This document shows, in pieces, positions 1-10,339 of a stretch of 64,000 bases of DNA. Every line of letters starts with the position of its first letter. The stretch's first letter is position 1. Both the position numbers and the translations under genes were made by a program. Origin of the DNA: Amycolatopsis sp. NBC_01480. Its GTDB lineage: Bacteria > Actinomycetota > Actinomycetes > Mycobacteriales > Pseudonocardiaceae. The stretch spans positions 4,030,001-4,094,000 of the forward strand of contig NZ_CP109442.1 in the NCBI RefSeq assembly GCF_036227205.1, read 5' to 3'. The notes under the pieces were generated by a model. The model did not search any database. It had not been told where the DNA came from and saw nothing but the letters and a program-made list of their open reading frames with translations.

Positions 1-1
1 C

Positions 2-454
2 ACGATCATCGCGCGCGACCCCGACGTGCTCGACGCCCGCGACCCGGACACCCCGCTCGTGCTGACGCCGCACGCGGGGGAGTACGAGCGCCTGATGGGC
101 CGCAAGCCCGGCGCCGACCGGCTCACCGCCGCGCGCGAAGCGGCGAAGAAGTACAACGCCGTGGTCCTGTTGAAGGGGCATTGCACGGTGGTCGCGGCAC
201 CGGACGGCCGCGTCTCGGTCAACACCCCGCGCGGCTCCTGGCTCGCCACCGCCGGCTCCGGCGACGTCCTCACCGGCCTGATCGGCTCCCTCCTGGCCGC
301 TCGCGTCGACCCATGGCTGGCGGCGTCGGCGGGGGCACAGGTGCACTCGCTGGCCGGGTCGCTGGCGGCGAAGGGCGCGCCGACTTCGGCGTCGGGGATC
401 GTCGACGCGATTCCTTCGGCGCTGCGGGTGGTCAAGGCTCGTGAGTGGCTATGA
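2..454 (+). CDS. nnrD: ADP-dependent NAD(P)H-hydrate dehydratase, C-terminal part (5' truncated by window edge)
   Basis: The frame is open from base 2, so the gene begins upstream. The visible 150 residues form the C-terminal ribokinase-like domain of the nicotinamide-nucleotide repair enzyme, which dehydrates damaged NADHX/NADPHX in the cytoplasm. Supporting motifs are PHAGEYERL, LKGHCTVVAAPDG and the family signature TAGSGDVLTG, whose Asp is the expected catalytic base. It lies upstream of alr and tsaE, as in mycobacteria, though here three sugar-related genes intervene. Its last codons and TGA lie inside a 46-bp palindrome that recurs in the window. The N-terminal epimerase domain cannot be seen. 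Confidence 0.9.
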   Translation, partial: TIIARDPDVLDARDPDTPLVLTPHAGEYERLMGRKPGADRLTAAREAAKKYNAVVLLKGHCTVVAAPDGRVSVNTPRGSWLATAGSGDVLTGLIGSLLAARVDPWLAASAGAQVHSLAGSLAAKGAPTSASGIVDAIPSALRVVKAREWL

Positions 455-483
455 CGGTTCTAACCGTCAGCAACACTCACGAG
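438..483. repeat. Dispersed 46-bp palindrome, family A copy 1 (terminator-like)
   Basis: The arms CTCGTGAGTG and CACTCACGAG enclose an inner palindrome, GACGGTTCTAACCGTC. Three more copies of exactly the same length lie at 6598, 17214 and 30387. The nnrD stop codon (452-454) lies within it. The outer arms pair perfectly, so it can act as a bidirectional hairpin, but there is no T tract. Confidence 0.9.
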
Positions 484-506
484 CCCTTCCCGGCTGGAAG
501 TTATCG

Positions 507-521
507 AGTTACCTGTTAACT
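507..521. promoter_or_regulatory. Candidate DeoR operator upstream of the xylulokinase operon
   Basis: The inverted repeat AGTTA-CCTGT-TAACT lies in an unusually AT-rich patch about 75 bp before the DeoR-family start. Autoregulation through such sites is common for DeoR repressors. That this is the bound site is inference from position and symmetry only. Confidence 0.35.
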
Positions 522-596
522 CCCGGGGCAAAATCTGGTAAGAAGCACGTGTGAGCGGCGACACTCCTGATCAGGCGGCCCCCAGCGGGGTGGCCT

Positions 597-1400
597 GTGC
601 CTAGGACCCGCCCGTCGGATGCCGCCGTCGAGCAGCGGCGGAAAGAGATCCTCGACCACGTCATCGAGGTGCGCGAGGCTCGGATCGACGACCTCACCGC
701 GCGGTTCGGCGTCAGCCTGATGACGATGCACCGCGATCTGGACGACCTGGCCGAGCGGCGGCTCCTGCGCAAGCTCCGCGGCAAGGTCGAGGCCTACCCG
801 GCGCTCACCATGGAGACCGCGAGCCGGTTCTCGCTGCACGAGGGCGAGAAAGAGGCGCTCGCCGAGGCGGCGATCCGGCAGGTGGAGCCCGGGCAGACCG
901 TGTTCGTCGACGATTCCACCACGTTGTTTCCCCTGGTCGAGCGGCTGGCGGAGGTGCCGGGCCTGACCGTGATCACCAACTCCCTGCACGCCGCGCGGTT
1001 GCTCGGCAGCGGTGTCGAGGTGGTGCTCGCCGGGGGTCGGTACCACGCCGAGTACGACTCCTGCTCCGGGCCGGACGTGCTGGCGCTGCTCGACCGGACC
1101 CGCGCGGACGTCGCGTTCGTGTCCGTCAGCGCCGTCGCCGTCGGGCGGCTGTTCCATCCCGTGCGCGACTACGCCGAGCTGAAGAAGGCCGTGCTGCGCG
1201 CCGCGAACCGCAACGTGCTGGTGCTGGACCACTCGAAGTTCGGCCGCACCGCCACGTACGCGCACGGTTCCGTCGGCGACTACGACCTGCTGGTCACCAG
1301 CGAGATCACGCCGACCGAGGAGATCGAGGCCGCGCTGAACGAGGGCACGGCCGTGGAGACCGTCGAACACGTCGAGGAGGGGCAGCCCTATGACAGCTGA
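597..1400 (+). CDS. DeoR/GlpR-family transcriptional repressor
   Basis: A 267-residue cytoplasmic DNA-binding protein. Residues about 15-70 form the DeoR winged helix ([11 protein letters not shown], then [15 protein letters not shown]). The rest is the sugar-phosphate-sensing domain related to ribose-5-phosphate isomerase, with the conserved [13 protein letters not shown] segment and the late [10 protein letters not shown] motif. The GTG start fits the family N-terminus. The stop overlaps the xylulokinase start by 11 bp, so the two are translationally coupled. The likely inducer is a phosphorylated sugar made by the kinase; D-xylulose-5-phosphate is a guess. Confidence 0.9.
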   Translation: MPRTRPSDAAVEQRRKEILDHVIEVREARIDDLTARFGVSLMTMHRDLDDLAERRLLRKLRGKVEAYPALTMETASRFSLHEGEKEALAEAAIRQVEPGQTVFVDDSTTLFPLVERLAEVPGLTVITNSLHAARLLGSGVEVVLAGGRYHAEYDSCSGPDVLALLDRTRADVAFVSVSAVAVGRLFHPVRDYAELKKAVLRAANRNVLVLDHSKFGRTATYAHGSVGDYDLLVTSEITPTEEIEAALNEGTAVETVEHVEEGQPYDS

Positions 1401-2829
1401 GCTGGTGGCCGGGGTCGATTCGTCGACCCAGTCGTCGAAGGTGGTGGTCTGCGACGCGCGCACAGGTGAGGTCGTGCGCACCGGCCGCGCGCCGCACCCG
1501 GACGGCACCGAGGTGGACCCCGCCGCGTGGTGGACAGCGTTCGGGGAAGCCACGAAGGACGTGCTCGAGGGCGTCCGGGCCATCGGCATCGGCGGTCAGC
1601 AGCACGGTCTGGTCACCCTAGACGAGGACGGCGAGGTCGTCCGCCCGGCGTTGCTGTGGAACGACACCCGCTCGGCGCAGGCGGCCAAGGACCTCACCGA
1701 CGAGCTGGGCGGGCCCGGCGTCTGGACCAAGTCCGTCGGGTCGGTGCCGGTCGCCAGCTTCACCGTCACCAAGCTGCGCTGGCTCGCCGAGCACGAGCCC
1801 GAGAACGCCGACCGCGTGGCGCGGGTGCTGCTGCCGCACGACTGGCTGACCTGGCGGCTGCTCGGCCGGCCCGAGACGGCCGTGACCGACCGCGGCGACG
1901 CGTCCGGCACCGGCTACTTCTCCCCGACCGAGAACACCTACCGGCTGGACGTGCTGGCCCACGCGTTCGGCGGCCGCACCCCCGAACTGCCCACGGTGCT
2001 GGGCCCGGCCGACGTCGCCGGGCACACCGGGAACGGCATGCTGGTTTCCGCGGGCACCGGCGACAACATGGCCGCCGCCCTCGCGCTGGAGCTGGCGCCG
2101 GGCGACGCGGTGGTCTCGATCGGCACCAGCGGCACCGTGTTCGGCGTGGCGGAGCAGGGCTCGGCCGACGCGAGCGGCCTGGTCGCCGGGTTCGCCGACG
2201 CGACCGGCCGGTTCCTCCCGCTCACCGCGGCGCTGAACGCCGCCCGCGTGCTCACCGCGGGCGCCGCGATGCTGGGCGTGGAGCTGGCCGAGTTCGACCG
2301 CCTCGCGCTGGCCGCCGAGCCGGGCGCGGGCGGGCTCACGCTGCTGCCGTACCTCGACGGCGAGCGGACGCCGAACCTGCCGGATGCCACCGGCTCACTG
2401 CACGGCCTGACCCGGGCGAACATGAGCCCGGAGAACCTCGCCCGCGCGTGCGTCGAAGGCATGCTGTGCGGTCTGGCCGCCGGCCTCGACGCCGTGCGCG
2501 CGCAGGGCCTGGAGGTACGGCGGGTGCTGCTCATCGGCGGCGGCGCGCAGTCCGCGGCCGTGCGGGCCGTGGCGCCGATCGTGTTCGGCGTGCCCGTGGT
2601 GATCCCCGAGGTCGGCGAGTACGTCGCCCTCGGCGCCGCGCGGCAGGCCGCCTGGGCGCTGGCCGGCTCCGCCGAGCCGCCCGCCTGGGCGGGACAGGGA
2701 CCTGGAAACCGGCTCGAGCTGGACGAGCCGACCGGGGCGCAGCGCGCCGCGGGCCACGAGATCCAGCACCGCCACCGCGAAGCACGCCAAGCCGTGCACG
2801 GGGTTCCCGCGAAATTCGGAGAGGACTGA
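1390..2829 (+). CDS. xylB: Xylulokinase-like FGGY carbohydrate kinase
   Basis: This 479-residue protein has the usual length for xylulokinase. It shows the N-terminal phosphate-binding segment [13 protein letters not shown], the substrate region IGGQQHGLV and LLWNDTR, the second-domain [10 protein letters not shown] motif, and the C-terminal ATP-binding LIGGGAQS. Members phosphorylate D-xylulose or a related ketose for entry into the pentose phosphate pathway. The ATG lies inside the deoR 3' end and the next gene follows after 3 bp, giving a regulator-kinase-transport ATPase operon. Other FGGY pentitol kinases share these motifs, so exact substrate identity is unproven. Confidence 0.85.
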   Translation: MTAELVAGVDSSTQSSKVVVCDARTGEVVRTGRAPHPDGTEVDPAAWWTAFGEATKDVLEGVRAIGIGGQQHGLVTLDEDGEVVRPALLWNDTRSAQAAKDLTDELGGPGVWTKSVGSVPVASFTVTKLRWLAEHEPENADRVARVLLPHDWLTWRLLGRPETAVTDRGDASGTGYFSPTENTYRLDVLAHAFGGRTPELPTVLGPADVAGHTGNGMLVSAGTGDNMAAALALELAPGDAVVSIGTSGTVFGVAEQGSADASGLVAGFADATGRFLPLTAALNAARVLTAGAAMLGVELAEFDRLALAAEPGAGGLTLLPYLDGERTPNLPDATGSLHGLTRANMSPENLARACVEGMLCGLAAGLDAVRAQGLEVRRVLLIGGGAQSAAVRAVAPIVFGVPVVIPEVGEYVALGAARQAAWALAGSAEPPAWAGQGPGNRLELDEPTGAQRAAGHEIQHRHREARQAVHGVPAKFGED

Positions 2830-2832
2830 CCG

Positions 2833-3924
<1,092 letters not shown>

Positions 3925-3953
3925 GGTCGTGACGTGGGAAACTGGTAGTCGCT

Positions 3954-5072
3954 ATGACTGCCAGTTTCCCGCGGGCCGAGGTCGTGATCGACCTCGACGC
4001 CCTGCGCCACAACGTCACCCTGCTGGCCGAGCGCGCCCCGGGCGCCGAGCTGATGGCCGTGGTCAAGGCCGACGCGTACGGCCATGGCGCGCTGCCCGTC
4101 GCGCGCGCCGCGATCGACGCCGGGGCCACCTGGCTGGGCACCTGCTCGCTGGGTGAGGCGCTGGACCTGCGCCACGGCGGCATCACCACCCGGCTGCTGA
4201 GCTGGCTCGACGTGCCGACCGCCGATTTCGCGCCCGGGATCGAGGCGGACGTCGATCTCGCCGCCAGCTCCGTCGACGAGCTCCGCCGCATCGCGGACGC
4301 CGCCGGTCAGGCCGGCAAGCGCGCGCGGGTGCACCTCAAGATCGACACCGGGCTCTCCCGCAACGGCTGCCCGCCCGCCGCGTGGCCGGAGCTGGTCGAG
4401 GCCGCGGCCGCCGAGCCGCGGGTGGACGTCGTCGCCATCTGGTCGCACCTGGCCTGCGCGGACGAGCCGGGCCACCCTTCGGTCGACGCGCAGGCGAAGC
4501 GCTTCTCGGAGGCGTTCGACATCGCCCGCGCCGCCGGGCTGGAGCCGCTGCGCCACCTGGCCAACTCCGCCGCCGTGCTGACCCGGCCGGACCTGCACTT
4601 CGACCTGGTGCGCACCGGCATCGCGATGTACGGGCTCAATCCCGTGCCACAGAAGGAAAACCTGCGCCCGGTGATGTCGTTCCGCTCCGCCGTGGCGCTG
4701 ACCAAACCGCTGCCCGCCGGCGAGTCCGTCTCTTATGGACACACGTGGACCGCCGAGCGCGACACCACGCTGGCGCTGGTGCCCGTCGGGTACGGGGACG
4801 GGGTGCCGCGGTCGCTGTCCGGCAAGATGGACGTCTGGCTGGGCGGGCGGCGCCGTCCGGTGGCCGGGCGGGTGTGCATGGACCAGCTGGTGGTCGACTG
4901 CGGTGACGACGTGCCCGCGGTCGGCGACGAGGTCGTCCTGTTCGGCGCCGGCGAGGCCGGGGCGCCCACCGCGCGGGAATGGGCCGACAAACTCGGCACC
5001 ATCGACTACGAGATCGTGACCTCGATGTACCGGCCGCGCGTGCGCCGGCGGTATCTGGGAGGACCGGCGTGA
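3954..5072 (+). CDS. alr: Alanine racemase
   Basis: A 372-residue PLP enzyme that converts L-alanine to D-alanine for peptidoglycan. The PLP lysine lies in VVKADAYGHG (about residue 38), the opposing catalytic Tyr in SYGHTW (about residue 263), and GRVCMDQ is the usual second-domain motif. The gene starts 29 bp after the transporter ATPase and its TGA overlaps the next gene's GTG. The alr - hydrolase - tsaE order is conserved in actinobacteria. Confidence 0.96.
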   Translation: MTASFPRAEVVIDLDALRHNVTLLAERAPGAELMAVVKADAYGHGALPVARAAIDAGATWLGTCSLGEALDLRHGGITTRLLSWLDVPTADFAPGIEADVDLAASSVDELRRIADAAGQAGKRARVHLKIDTGLSRNGCPPAAWPELVEAAAAEPRVDVVAIWSHLACADEPGHPSVDAQAKRFSEAFDIARAAGLEPLRHLANSAAVLTRPDLHFDLVRTGIAMYGLNPVPQKENLRPVMSFRSAVALTKPLPAGESVSYGHTWTAERDTTLALVPVGYGDGVPRSLSGKMDVWLGGRRRPVAGRVCMDQLVVDCGDDVPAVGDEVVLFGAGEAGAPTAREWADKLGTIDYEIVTSMYRPRVRRRYLGGPA

Positions 5073-6160
5073 CACCTTCACGGAGACTGTGGGCCATCGT
5101 CGGCGGTGTGGGCGCCGTGGCGACCGGCACCGCGGCCGCGGCGCTCGTCGCCGCGCAGCAGCGCAGGCACAGTGAGGACCCGTACGTGGACGAGCGGCTC
5201 GGCGAGCTGAAGCCCGACCGCACCTCGACCGTCGCGGCCGAGGACGGCACGCCGCTTTCGGTCGAGGAGATCGATCCGGAGGACGGGGGGACACCGGAGC
5301 TGACGGTCGTCGGCGTGCACGGTTTCGCGCTCTCGCGCCGTTGCTGGCATTTCCAGCGCCGGGACCTGGCGACGCTGCGGCTGCCGCGGGTGCGGCAGGT
5401 GTACTACGACCACCGCGGCCACGGGCTGTCCGGCCAGGCGTCGGCGGAGACCAGCACCATCGAGCAGCTGGCGCACGACCTCGACAGCGTGCTGCGGGCG
5501 ATGGTGCCCGAGGGTCCGATCGTCCTCATCGGACACTCCATGGGCGGCATGGTGATCATGGAGCTGGCCGCGGAGCACCCGGAGCTGTTCGAAGACCGCG
5601 TGCTCGGCGTCGCGTTCATCGCCACCGCGGCGGGCGAAATCGGCTCGCGCGGGCTGCCGCGGCCGCTGCTGTCCAAGTACAACCCGCTCACGCGCGGCGT
5701 CGGCAATCTGGCCGGCTGGCAGCCGGGGCTGGTGGAGTTCGTGCGCGCGGCGGGCGGCCAGCTCACGCGCCAGGCGGTGCGACGGCTGGCGTTCGGCAGC
5801 CGCGAGGTCTCGCCGCGGCTGGTCGACTTCATGCTGCAGATGCTGGACCTGACGCCGGTGCGCGGGCTGGTGAACTTCGTCGACACCCTCGGCAGCCACA
5901 ACCGCTACGCCGCGCTGGCCGGCCTGAAACACGCCGAGGTGCTGGTGATCGGCGGCGACTCCGACCGGTTCACGCCGTTCGCGCACGCCGAGCGCATCGC
6001 CGCCGAGCTGCCCGAGGCGGAGCTGGTGCGCGTGCGCGGGGCCGGGCACATGGTGCTGCTGGAGCAGCCCGAGCTGGTCACCAGCCATCTGATCGACCTG
6101 TTGCAGCGCTGTTTCGGCAGCGCGGCCCCGAACCGGCGGAACTGGTGGTGGAAACGGTGA
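5069..6160 (+). CDS. Alpha/beta hydrolase with N-terminal membrane segment
   Basis: The GTG at 5069 overlaps the alr stop and follows GGGAGG; a longer frame opening at 4979 merely overlaps alr. The 363-residue product begins with a hydrophobic stretch (about residues 8-30, Ala/Val/Gly rich) that could be a signal anchor. It continues as an alpha/beta hydrolase with VYYDHRGHG, the nucleophile elbow GHSMGG and a late His in GAGHMVLL. The substrate is unknown. Position between alr and tsaE is conserved, and the stop overlaps the tsaE GTG. Confidence 0.9.
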   Translation: MTPSRRLWAIVGGVGAVATGTAAAALVAAQQRRHSEDPYVDERLGELKPDRTSTVAAEDGTPLSVEEIDPEDGGTPELTVVGVHGFALSRRCWHFQRRDLATLRLPRVRQVYYDHRGHGLSGQASAETSTIEQLAHDLDSVLRAMVPEGPIVLIGHSMGGMVIMELAAEHPELFEDRVLGVAFIATAAGEIGSRGLPRPLLSKYNPLTRGVGNLAGWQPGLVEFVRAAGGQLTRQAVRRLAFGSREVSPRLVDFMLQMLDLTPVRGLVNFVDTLGSHNRYAALAGLKHAEVLVIGGDSDRFTPFAHAERIAAELPEAELVRVRGAGHMVLLEQPELVTSHLIDLLQRCFGSAAPNRRNWWWKR

Positions 6161-6612
6161 GCTTCCTGTTCGCGACCCCCGAGGACACGATGGCGTTCGG
6201 CCGGGCGCTGGGCGCGTCGTTGCGCGCGGGCGACCTGGTGCTGCTCGCCGGGCCGCTCGGCGCGGGCAAGACGACGCTGACCCGCGGCATCGCGGACGGC
6301 CTCGGCGTCGGCGGGCGGGTCAGCTCGCCGACGTTCGTGCTGGCCCGCGTGCACCCGGCCGGAACCGCGGGCGTGCCGTTGGTCCACGTCGACGCGTACC
6401 GGCTGGGCGGCGACCTTTCGCAGCTCGACGACCTCGACCTGGACACGGATCTGGAGCGTTCCGCCGTGGTCGTCGAGTGGGGCGAGGGCACGGCGGACCG
6501 CCTGTCGGACGACTACCTGGTCGTCCGCCTCGACCGCCGCGACGACGACGTGCGCGTGGTGGAGCTGGAGCCGCACGGCACCTGGGCCGCACGCCGGCTC
6601 GTGAGTGTTTAA
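6157..6612 (+). CDS. tsaE: tRNA threonylcarbamoyladenosine biosynthesis ATPase TsaE
   Basis: A 151-residue P-loop protein with Walker A GPLGAGKTTLTRG, the SSPTFVL loop, HVDAYRL and VVEWGEG, all typical of TsaE, which drives the TsaB-TsaD complex that makes t6A37 on ANN-decoding tRNAs. The GTG at 6157 overlaps the hydrolase stop. The final residues (RRLVSV) and TAA are encoded by a family A palindrome. Its partners tsaB-rimI-tsaD resume at 10498 after three minus-strand genes. Confidence 0.93.
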   Translation: MSFLFATPEDTMAFGRALGASLRAGDLVLLAGPLGAGKTTLTRGIADGLGVGGRVSSPTFVLARVHPAGTAGVPLVHVDAYRLGGDLSQLDDLDLDTDLERSAVVVEWGEGTADRLSDDYLVVRLDRRDDDVRVVELEPHGTWAARRLVSV

Positions 6613-6643
6613 GACGGTTCTAACCGTCATAAACACTCACGAG
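6598..6643. repeat. Dispersed 46-bp palindrome, family A copy 2
   Basis: It has the same arms (CTCGTGAGTG/CACTCACGAG) and core (GACGGTTCTAACCGTC) as copy 1. It sits between convergent tsaE and the minus-strand cyclase-like gene, and carries the tsaE stop codon. A short TTTT follows on the plus strand, so it may terminate both units. Confidence 0.9.
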
Positions 6644-7581
6644 CCCTTTTGCCACCAGTCCAGGACCCGGGTGCCCGACAGCGTGAGCCACTTGGACGGC
6701 TCGCCCGCCGGCACGTCGACCTCGAACCACACCCGGCCAGGGTGGCGGCGGCCCTGGAGCCAGCTGCCGTCCGGCTGCCGGGCGGCGCGGATCAGCTCGA
6801 TCGCCTCGGCCATCCGCGGATCCGGCGGGGTGCCGTCGAACAGCGAGGCCTCGCGGAAGTACTCGGCCGCGTTCAGCACGTTGTAGAACCAGCGGAACGG
6901 ATACGCGAACCGGTCCACCCAGTCCGCGACCGGTTCACCCGTGGACAGACGGCGGAAAAGCTTACGCTGCAACAGGTATTCCTCGCCGGAGCGACGGGCC
7001 TCGCGCGTCGCGTCCGTGCCCCCGGTCGCGATGTCGTACGCGAGCAAGCCCTTGAGCGTGTTCAGTGTCGAGTGGACTGACGAACGCGTTGAGCCCTCGA
7101 CCCATTCGCAGTTCCAGCCGCCGTCGGGCAGCCGGTGCTCGACGAACCAGTCGACGATGCCGGTGACGTCGGCGCCCAGCCACAGGCCGTTCAGCACCGT
7201 CCAGGAGTTGATGCAGCAGTCGACCTCGCCGCCCCAGTACGGCAGGTTGTCGTACTCCCAGCGGCTGTTCTCCGCGATCAGCTCGGCCGTGCGGCGCGCC
7301 CGCAGGACCGCGGGGTCGAGGCCCCATTCCCGGAGGGAGTTGAGCGACCAGGTCGTGGCGGTCCACGGCTGGCCGTCCTCGCCGCCGCGGAAGCCCGCCG
7401 GGAAAAACGCGCCGCCCGCCCACTGGCCGTCCGGGTCCTGCAGCGCGAGCAGGCGCGCGCCGAAGCCCTCGGTCGCGACCCTGGCCCGCGTCGCCTCCCA
7501 CACCTCGGGCGGCTCGTGGCGCAGGTCGCGCTCGACCTGCCAGCGCAGCGCCGGGTCCGAGTCGAGAAGCCAGTCGGTCAC
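6637..7581 (-). CDS. Terpenoid-cyclase/prenyltransferase-fold (alpha/alpha toroid) protein
   Basis: A 314-residue soluble protein with three QW-like repeats characteristic of the squalene-cyclase fold: LQDPDGQWAGG, LPDGGWNCEW and RQPDGSWLQG. The catalytic DxDD of true squalene-hopene cyclases was not seen and the protein is about half their length, so it is toroid-like rather than a proven cyclase. The GTG start overlaps the carboxyltransferase stop by 4 bp and it is last in a three-gene operon. Its function with MatB and the carboxyltransferase is unknown. Confidence 0.75.
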   Translation of the reverse strand: MTDWLLDSDPALRWQVERDLRHEPPEVWEATRARVATEGFGARLLALQDPDGQWAGGAFFPAGFRGGEDGQPWTATTWSLNSLREWGLDPAVLRARRTAELIAENSRWEYDNLPYWGGEVDCCINSWTVLNGLWLGADVTGIVDWFVEHRLPDGGWNCEWVEGSTRSSVHSTLNTLKGLLAYDIATGGTDATREARRSGEEYLLQRKLFRRLSTGEPVADWVDRFAYPFRWFYNVLNAAEYFREASLFDGTPPDPRMAEAIELIRAARQPDGSWLQGRRHPGRVWFEVDVPAGEPSKWLTLSGTRVLDWWQKGS

Positions 7582-8921
7582 GACGCCGCTCCGTCCGCCG
7601 GCTGGACGATGCCGTTCGCGATGCCCAGCTCCACCAGGTCGGCCGGGCGCAGCCGCAGCCGGTCGGCGATCTCCGGGATCTCGGTCATCGGCCGTTTCAG
7701 GATCGCCGCGGCCGCTTCCGGTGACGTGACGGAGAAGTACGCGTCCGGCGCCACCCAGGACGACCCCGGCGCCGCGAAGGCCATCGCGCCGCCCGAACCG
7801 CCCTCGCCGATGACCAGCGTGGTGACGGGGACTTCGGCGGTCGCGATCGCCTCGAACAGCTCCGCGATGGCCGCGCCGACGCCGGTCTGCTCCGCGTCCT
7901 CGTCGTTGGCCGCGCCCGGGGTGTCGACGAGCGTCAGCACCGGGATGCCCAGCCGGGACGCCAGCCGCACGAGACGGGCCGCCGTGCGGAAGCCCGCCGG
8001 GCGCGTAGCGGTGCCGCACTGTGCTGCGTACGCGACCGCGCGGCCGTCTCGCCGTCCGAAGCCGCACAGGACGCCTTCGTCGACACCGCCGGCGCGGTCT
8101 CCGTTGATCGTTTCGCGCCAGTCGAAGTAGCTGTTGAGGTACTTCGCGGCGCGGGCGCGGGAAGACGCGCGCGCTGCGCGTACGGCGTCCCAACCCGACT
8201 CGGGCGGTTCCACCGTGCCCAATGCCTTAGGCGGCGGAACGGCTTCGGTCGAGCGGGCCGTCAGCAGGAAGAGCCATCGCGCCAACACGTCGGCCAGGTC
8301 CTCGGGCTCCACGAGCTGGTCGATCTGGCCCCACTCGTACTTGGCCTCCGCCGTGTACGCCTCCGAAGGCGACGTCGCGGGCCGCACCCGCGAGCCGGCG
8401 AAGCCGACCTGAGCCTCCGGCAGCCCGAGCACCACGTCGGCGCTCGCGCCGAGCGTCGCCCAGCCGCCACCCGTCGTCGGGTCGCGCAGCACGGAGATCT
8501 GCGCGACGCCGTCTTTCCGCGCTGCCGCCGAAGCCCGCGCGATCCGCTGCAGCTGCGAGAGCGCGCGCATGCCGTGCTGCATGCGGCTGCCGCCGGTCGC
8601 GATCAGCGAGACCACGGGCAGCTTCAGCTCGCGGGCCTTGGCGAACGCGGCCTCCACCCGGTCGCCGGTGCGCTGCCCGATCGAGCCGCCGAGGAAGCCG
8701 AACTCCCAGGTGATCAGCACCGTTTCGACGTCGCCGACCTTCGCCGTGCCGACGACCACCGACTCGGATTCGCCGCTGCGCTCTTCCGCCGCGGCGCGCG
8801 CCACGCCGTAGCCGGGCCAGTCGATCGGGCCGTCCGGGCCGTCAGTGTCCACAGAGGACACCCTCAGTTCCTCGAAGCCGGTCGAAACGGCGGCGATCAC
8901 CTCACGGGCCGGGGGCCTCAT
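7578..8921 (-). CDS. Acyl-CoA carboxylase carboxyltransferase, beta and alpha halves fused
   Basis: The 447-residue protein carries both crotonase-fold halves on one chain. The N-terminal half (about residues 40-210) resembles the beta subunit (GFLGGSIG, TGGSRMQHG, DPTTGGGWATLG). The C-terminal half resembles the alpha subunit (LVDTPGAA, GEGGSGGAMAFA, SPEAAAAILK). Carboxyltransferases move CO2 from biotin to an acyl-CoA; no biotin carboxylase or carrier gene is nearby. The ATG at 8921 overlaps the matB stop. A similar pairing with matB occurs in Streptomyces. The beta Zn-ribbon was not seen, and a decarboxylase role cannot be excluded. Confidence 0.8.
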   Translation of the reverse strand: MRPPAREVIAAVSTGFEELRVSSVDTDGPDGPIDWPGYGVARAAAEERSGESESVVVGTAKVGDVETVLITWEFGFLGGSIGQRTGDRVEAAFAKARELKLPVVSLIATGGSRMQHGMRALSQLQRIARASAAARKDGVAQISVLRDPTTGGGWATLGASADVVLGLPEAQVGFAGSRVRPATSPSEAYTAEAKYEWGQIDQLVEPEDLADVLARWLFLLTARSTEAVPPPKALGTVEPPESGWDAVRAARASSRARAAKYLNSYFDWRETINGDRAGGVDEGVLCGFGRRDGRAVAYAAQCGTATRPAGFRTAARLVRLASRLGIPVLTLVDTPGAANDEDAEQTGVGAAIAELFEAIATAEVPVTTLVIGEGGSGGAMAFAAPGSSWVAPDAYFSVTSPEAAAAILKRPMTEIPEIADRLRLRPADLVELGIANGIVQPADGAAS

Positions 8922-10339
8922 CCCAGCGCCCGCTTCAGGATCTTGCCCATGTCGTTGCGCGGCAACGCTTCCAGGTACCGCACGACTCGTGGCCGCTTGT
9001 GCGGCGCCAGCAGTTTCGCGACGTGGTCGGCCAGCTCCTCGGCCGACGGCCGCTCGCCGTCCGGCACGACCCACGCGACGATCCGCTCGCCGAGGTCGTC
9101 GTCCGGCTCGCCGGTGACGGCCGCCTCGGCGACGCCGGGATGCTCCAGCAGCGCGTTCTCGATCTCACCCGCGCCGATCTTGTACCCGCCGCTCTTGATC
9201 AGGTCGGTGGCCTTGCGGCCGACGATCTTCACGTAGCCGTCGGCATCGCGGGTGGCCATGTCGCCGGTGCGGAACCAGCCGCCGTCGAGCGCGGCGGCCG
9301 TGGCGTCCGGCCGGTTCAGGTACTCGGTGAACAGGTTGGGCCCGCGCACCTGGATCTCCCCGACGGTCTCGAGGTCGGTGATCGCCGCGCCGGCTTCGTC
9401 GACCAGCCGCAGGTCGACCCCGGACAGCGGGACGCCGACCGTGCCCGGCTTGCGCTCGCCGTCCGCGCGGACGCTGGTGTTCATCAGCGTCTCGGTCATC
9501 CCGTAACGCTCCACTACCTGCTGCCCGGTCGCCGCCGTGATCCGCTGGTGGTCGTGCACCGGCAACGCCGCCGAGCCCGAGACCAGCAGCCGCGCGCCAC
9601 GCAGGGCGGTCGACAAATCGCTGTCATTCGCGACGGTTTCCGCGATCCGGTGATACATCGTCGGGACGCCGAACATCATCGTGGCGCCGTCCGCCAGCTC
9701 GCGCGCGACGCCCTCGGTCGAGAACCGGCCGAGGTGGCGCACCGAGCCGCCGCGGCGCAGCGGGCCGAGGATGCCGAGGATCAGGCCGTGCACGTGGAAC
9801 AGGGGGAGTGCGTGCACGAGGACGTCTGAGGCGCTCCACCCCCACGCGTCCTCCAGCGCGTCGAGCGTCGAGGAGATCGCGCGCCGGGGGAGCACCACGC
9901 CCTTGGGCGGGCCGGTGGTGCCGGAGGTGTAGACGATCAGCGCGGGTGACTCCGGGTCGGGCTCGGCTTCCGGCACCGGGCCGTCGCCTTCGAGGGTGAC
10001 GTCGAGGCGCGGCAATTCGGCCAGGCCCGCGGGCAGCTCGACACCCGGTTCGGCCAGCACCAGCGAGGGTTTGCTGTCGGCGACGATGTGCGCCAGCTCG
10101 CGCTCGCCGATCTTCGGGTTCACCGGCACCGCGGGGACCCCCGCGAGCAGCGCGGCGACCACGGCGACACTCGTGGGCAGCGTGGACGTCGCCCACACCG
10201 CCACCCGGTCGCCGGGCAGCTCACGCGCCAGCGCGCCGGCGACCGCGCCGAGCTGTGCGTAACTGAGGGCCCGGTCGCCGAAGCGCAAGGCCTCGGTGTC
10301 CGAACCGGTGGTGATCGCGGGGAACAGCGGATCGGGCAC
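8918..10339 (-). CDS. matB: Malonyl/methylmalonyl-CoA synthetase MatB
   Basis: A 473-residue ANL-superfamily enzyme that activates malonate or methylmalonate to its CoA ester. It shows the P-loop VYTSGTTGPPKG, the MatB-like stretches RVAVWATS and LPLFHVHGLILG, ERYGMTET, the A8 hinge region GGYKIGAGEIE and the acyl-adenylating Lys in MGKILK. The frame extends to 10387, but the GTG at 10339 has AGGAGG eight bases upstream and matches family length. It heads the operon with the carboxyltransferase. It probably supplies extender units for fatty-acid or polyketide synthesis (family knowledge plus context). Confidence 0.9.
   Translation of the reverse strand: MPDPLFPAITTGSDTEALRFGDRALSYAQLGAVAGALARELPGDRVAVWATSTLPTSVAVVAALLAGVPAVPVNPKIGERELAHIVADSKPSLVLAEPGVELPAGLAELPRLDVTLEGDGPVPEAEPDPESPALIVYTSGTTGPPKGVVLPRRAISSTLDALEDAWGWSASDVLVHALPLFHVHGLILGILGPLRRGGSVRHLGRFSTEGVARELADGATMMFGVPTMYHRIAETVANDSDLSTALRGARLLVSGSAALPVHDHQRITAATGQQVVERYGMTETLMNTSVRADGERKPGTVGVPLSGVDLRLVDEAGAAITDLETVGEIQVRGPNLFTEYLNRPDATAAALDGGWFRTGDMATRDADGYVKIVGRKATDLIKSGGYKIGAGEIENALLEHPGVAEAAVTGEPDDDLGERIVAWVVPDGERPSAEELADHVAKLLAPHKRPRVVRYLEALPRNDMGKILKRALG

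Noticed and set aside
6637..7581. Squalene-hopene cyclase
   Set aside because: QW-like repeats are present, but the length is about half and no DxDD acid motif was found.
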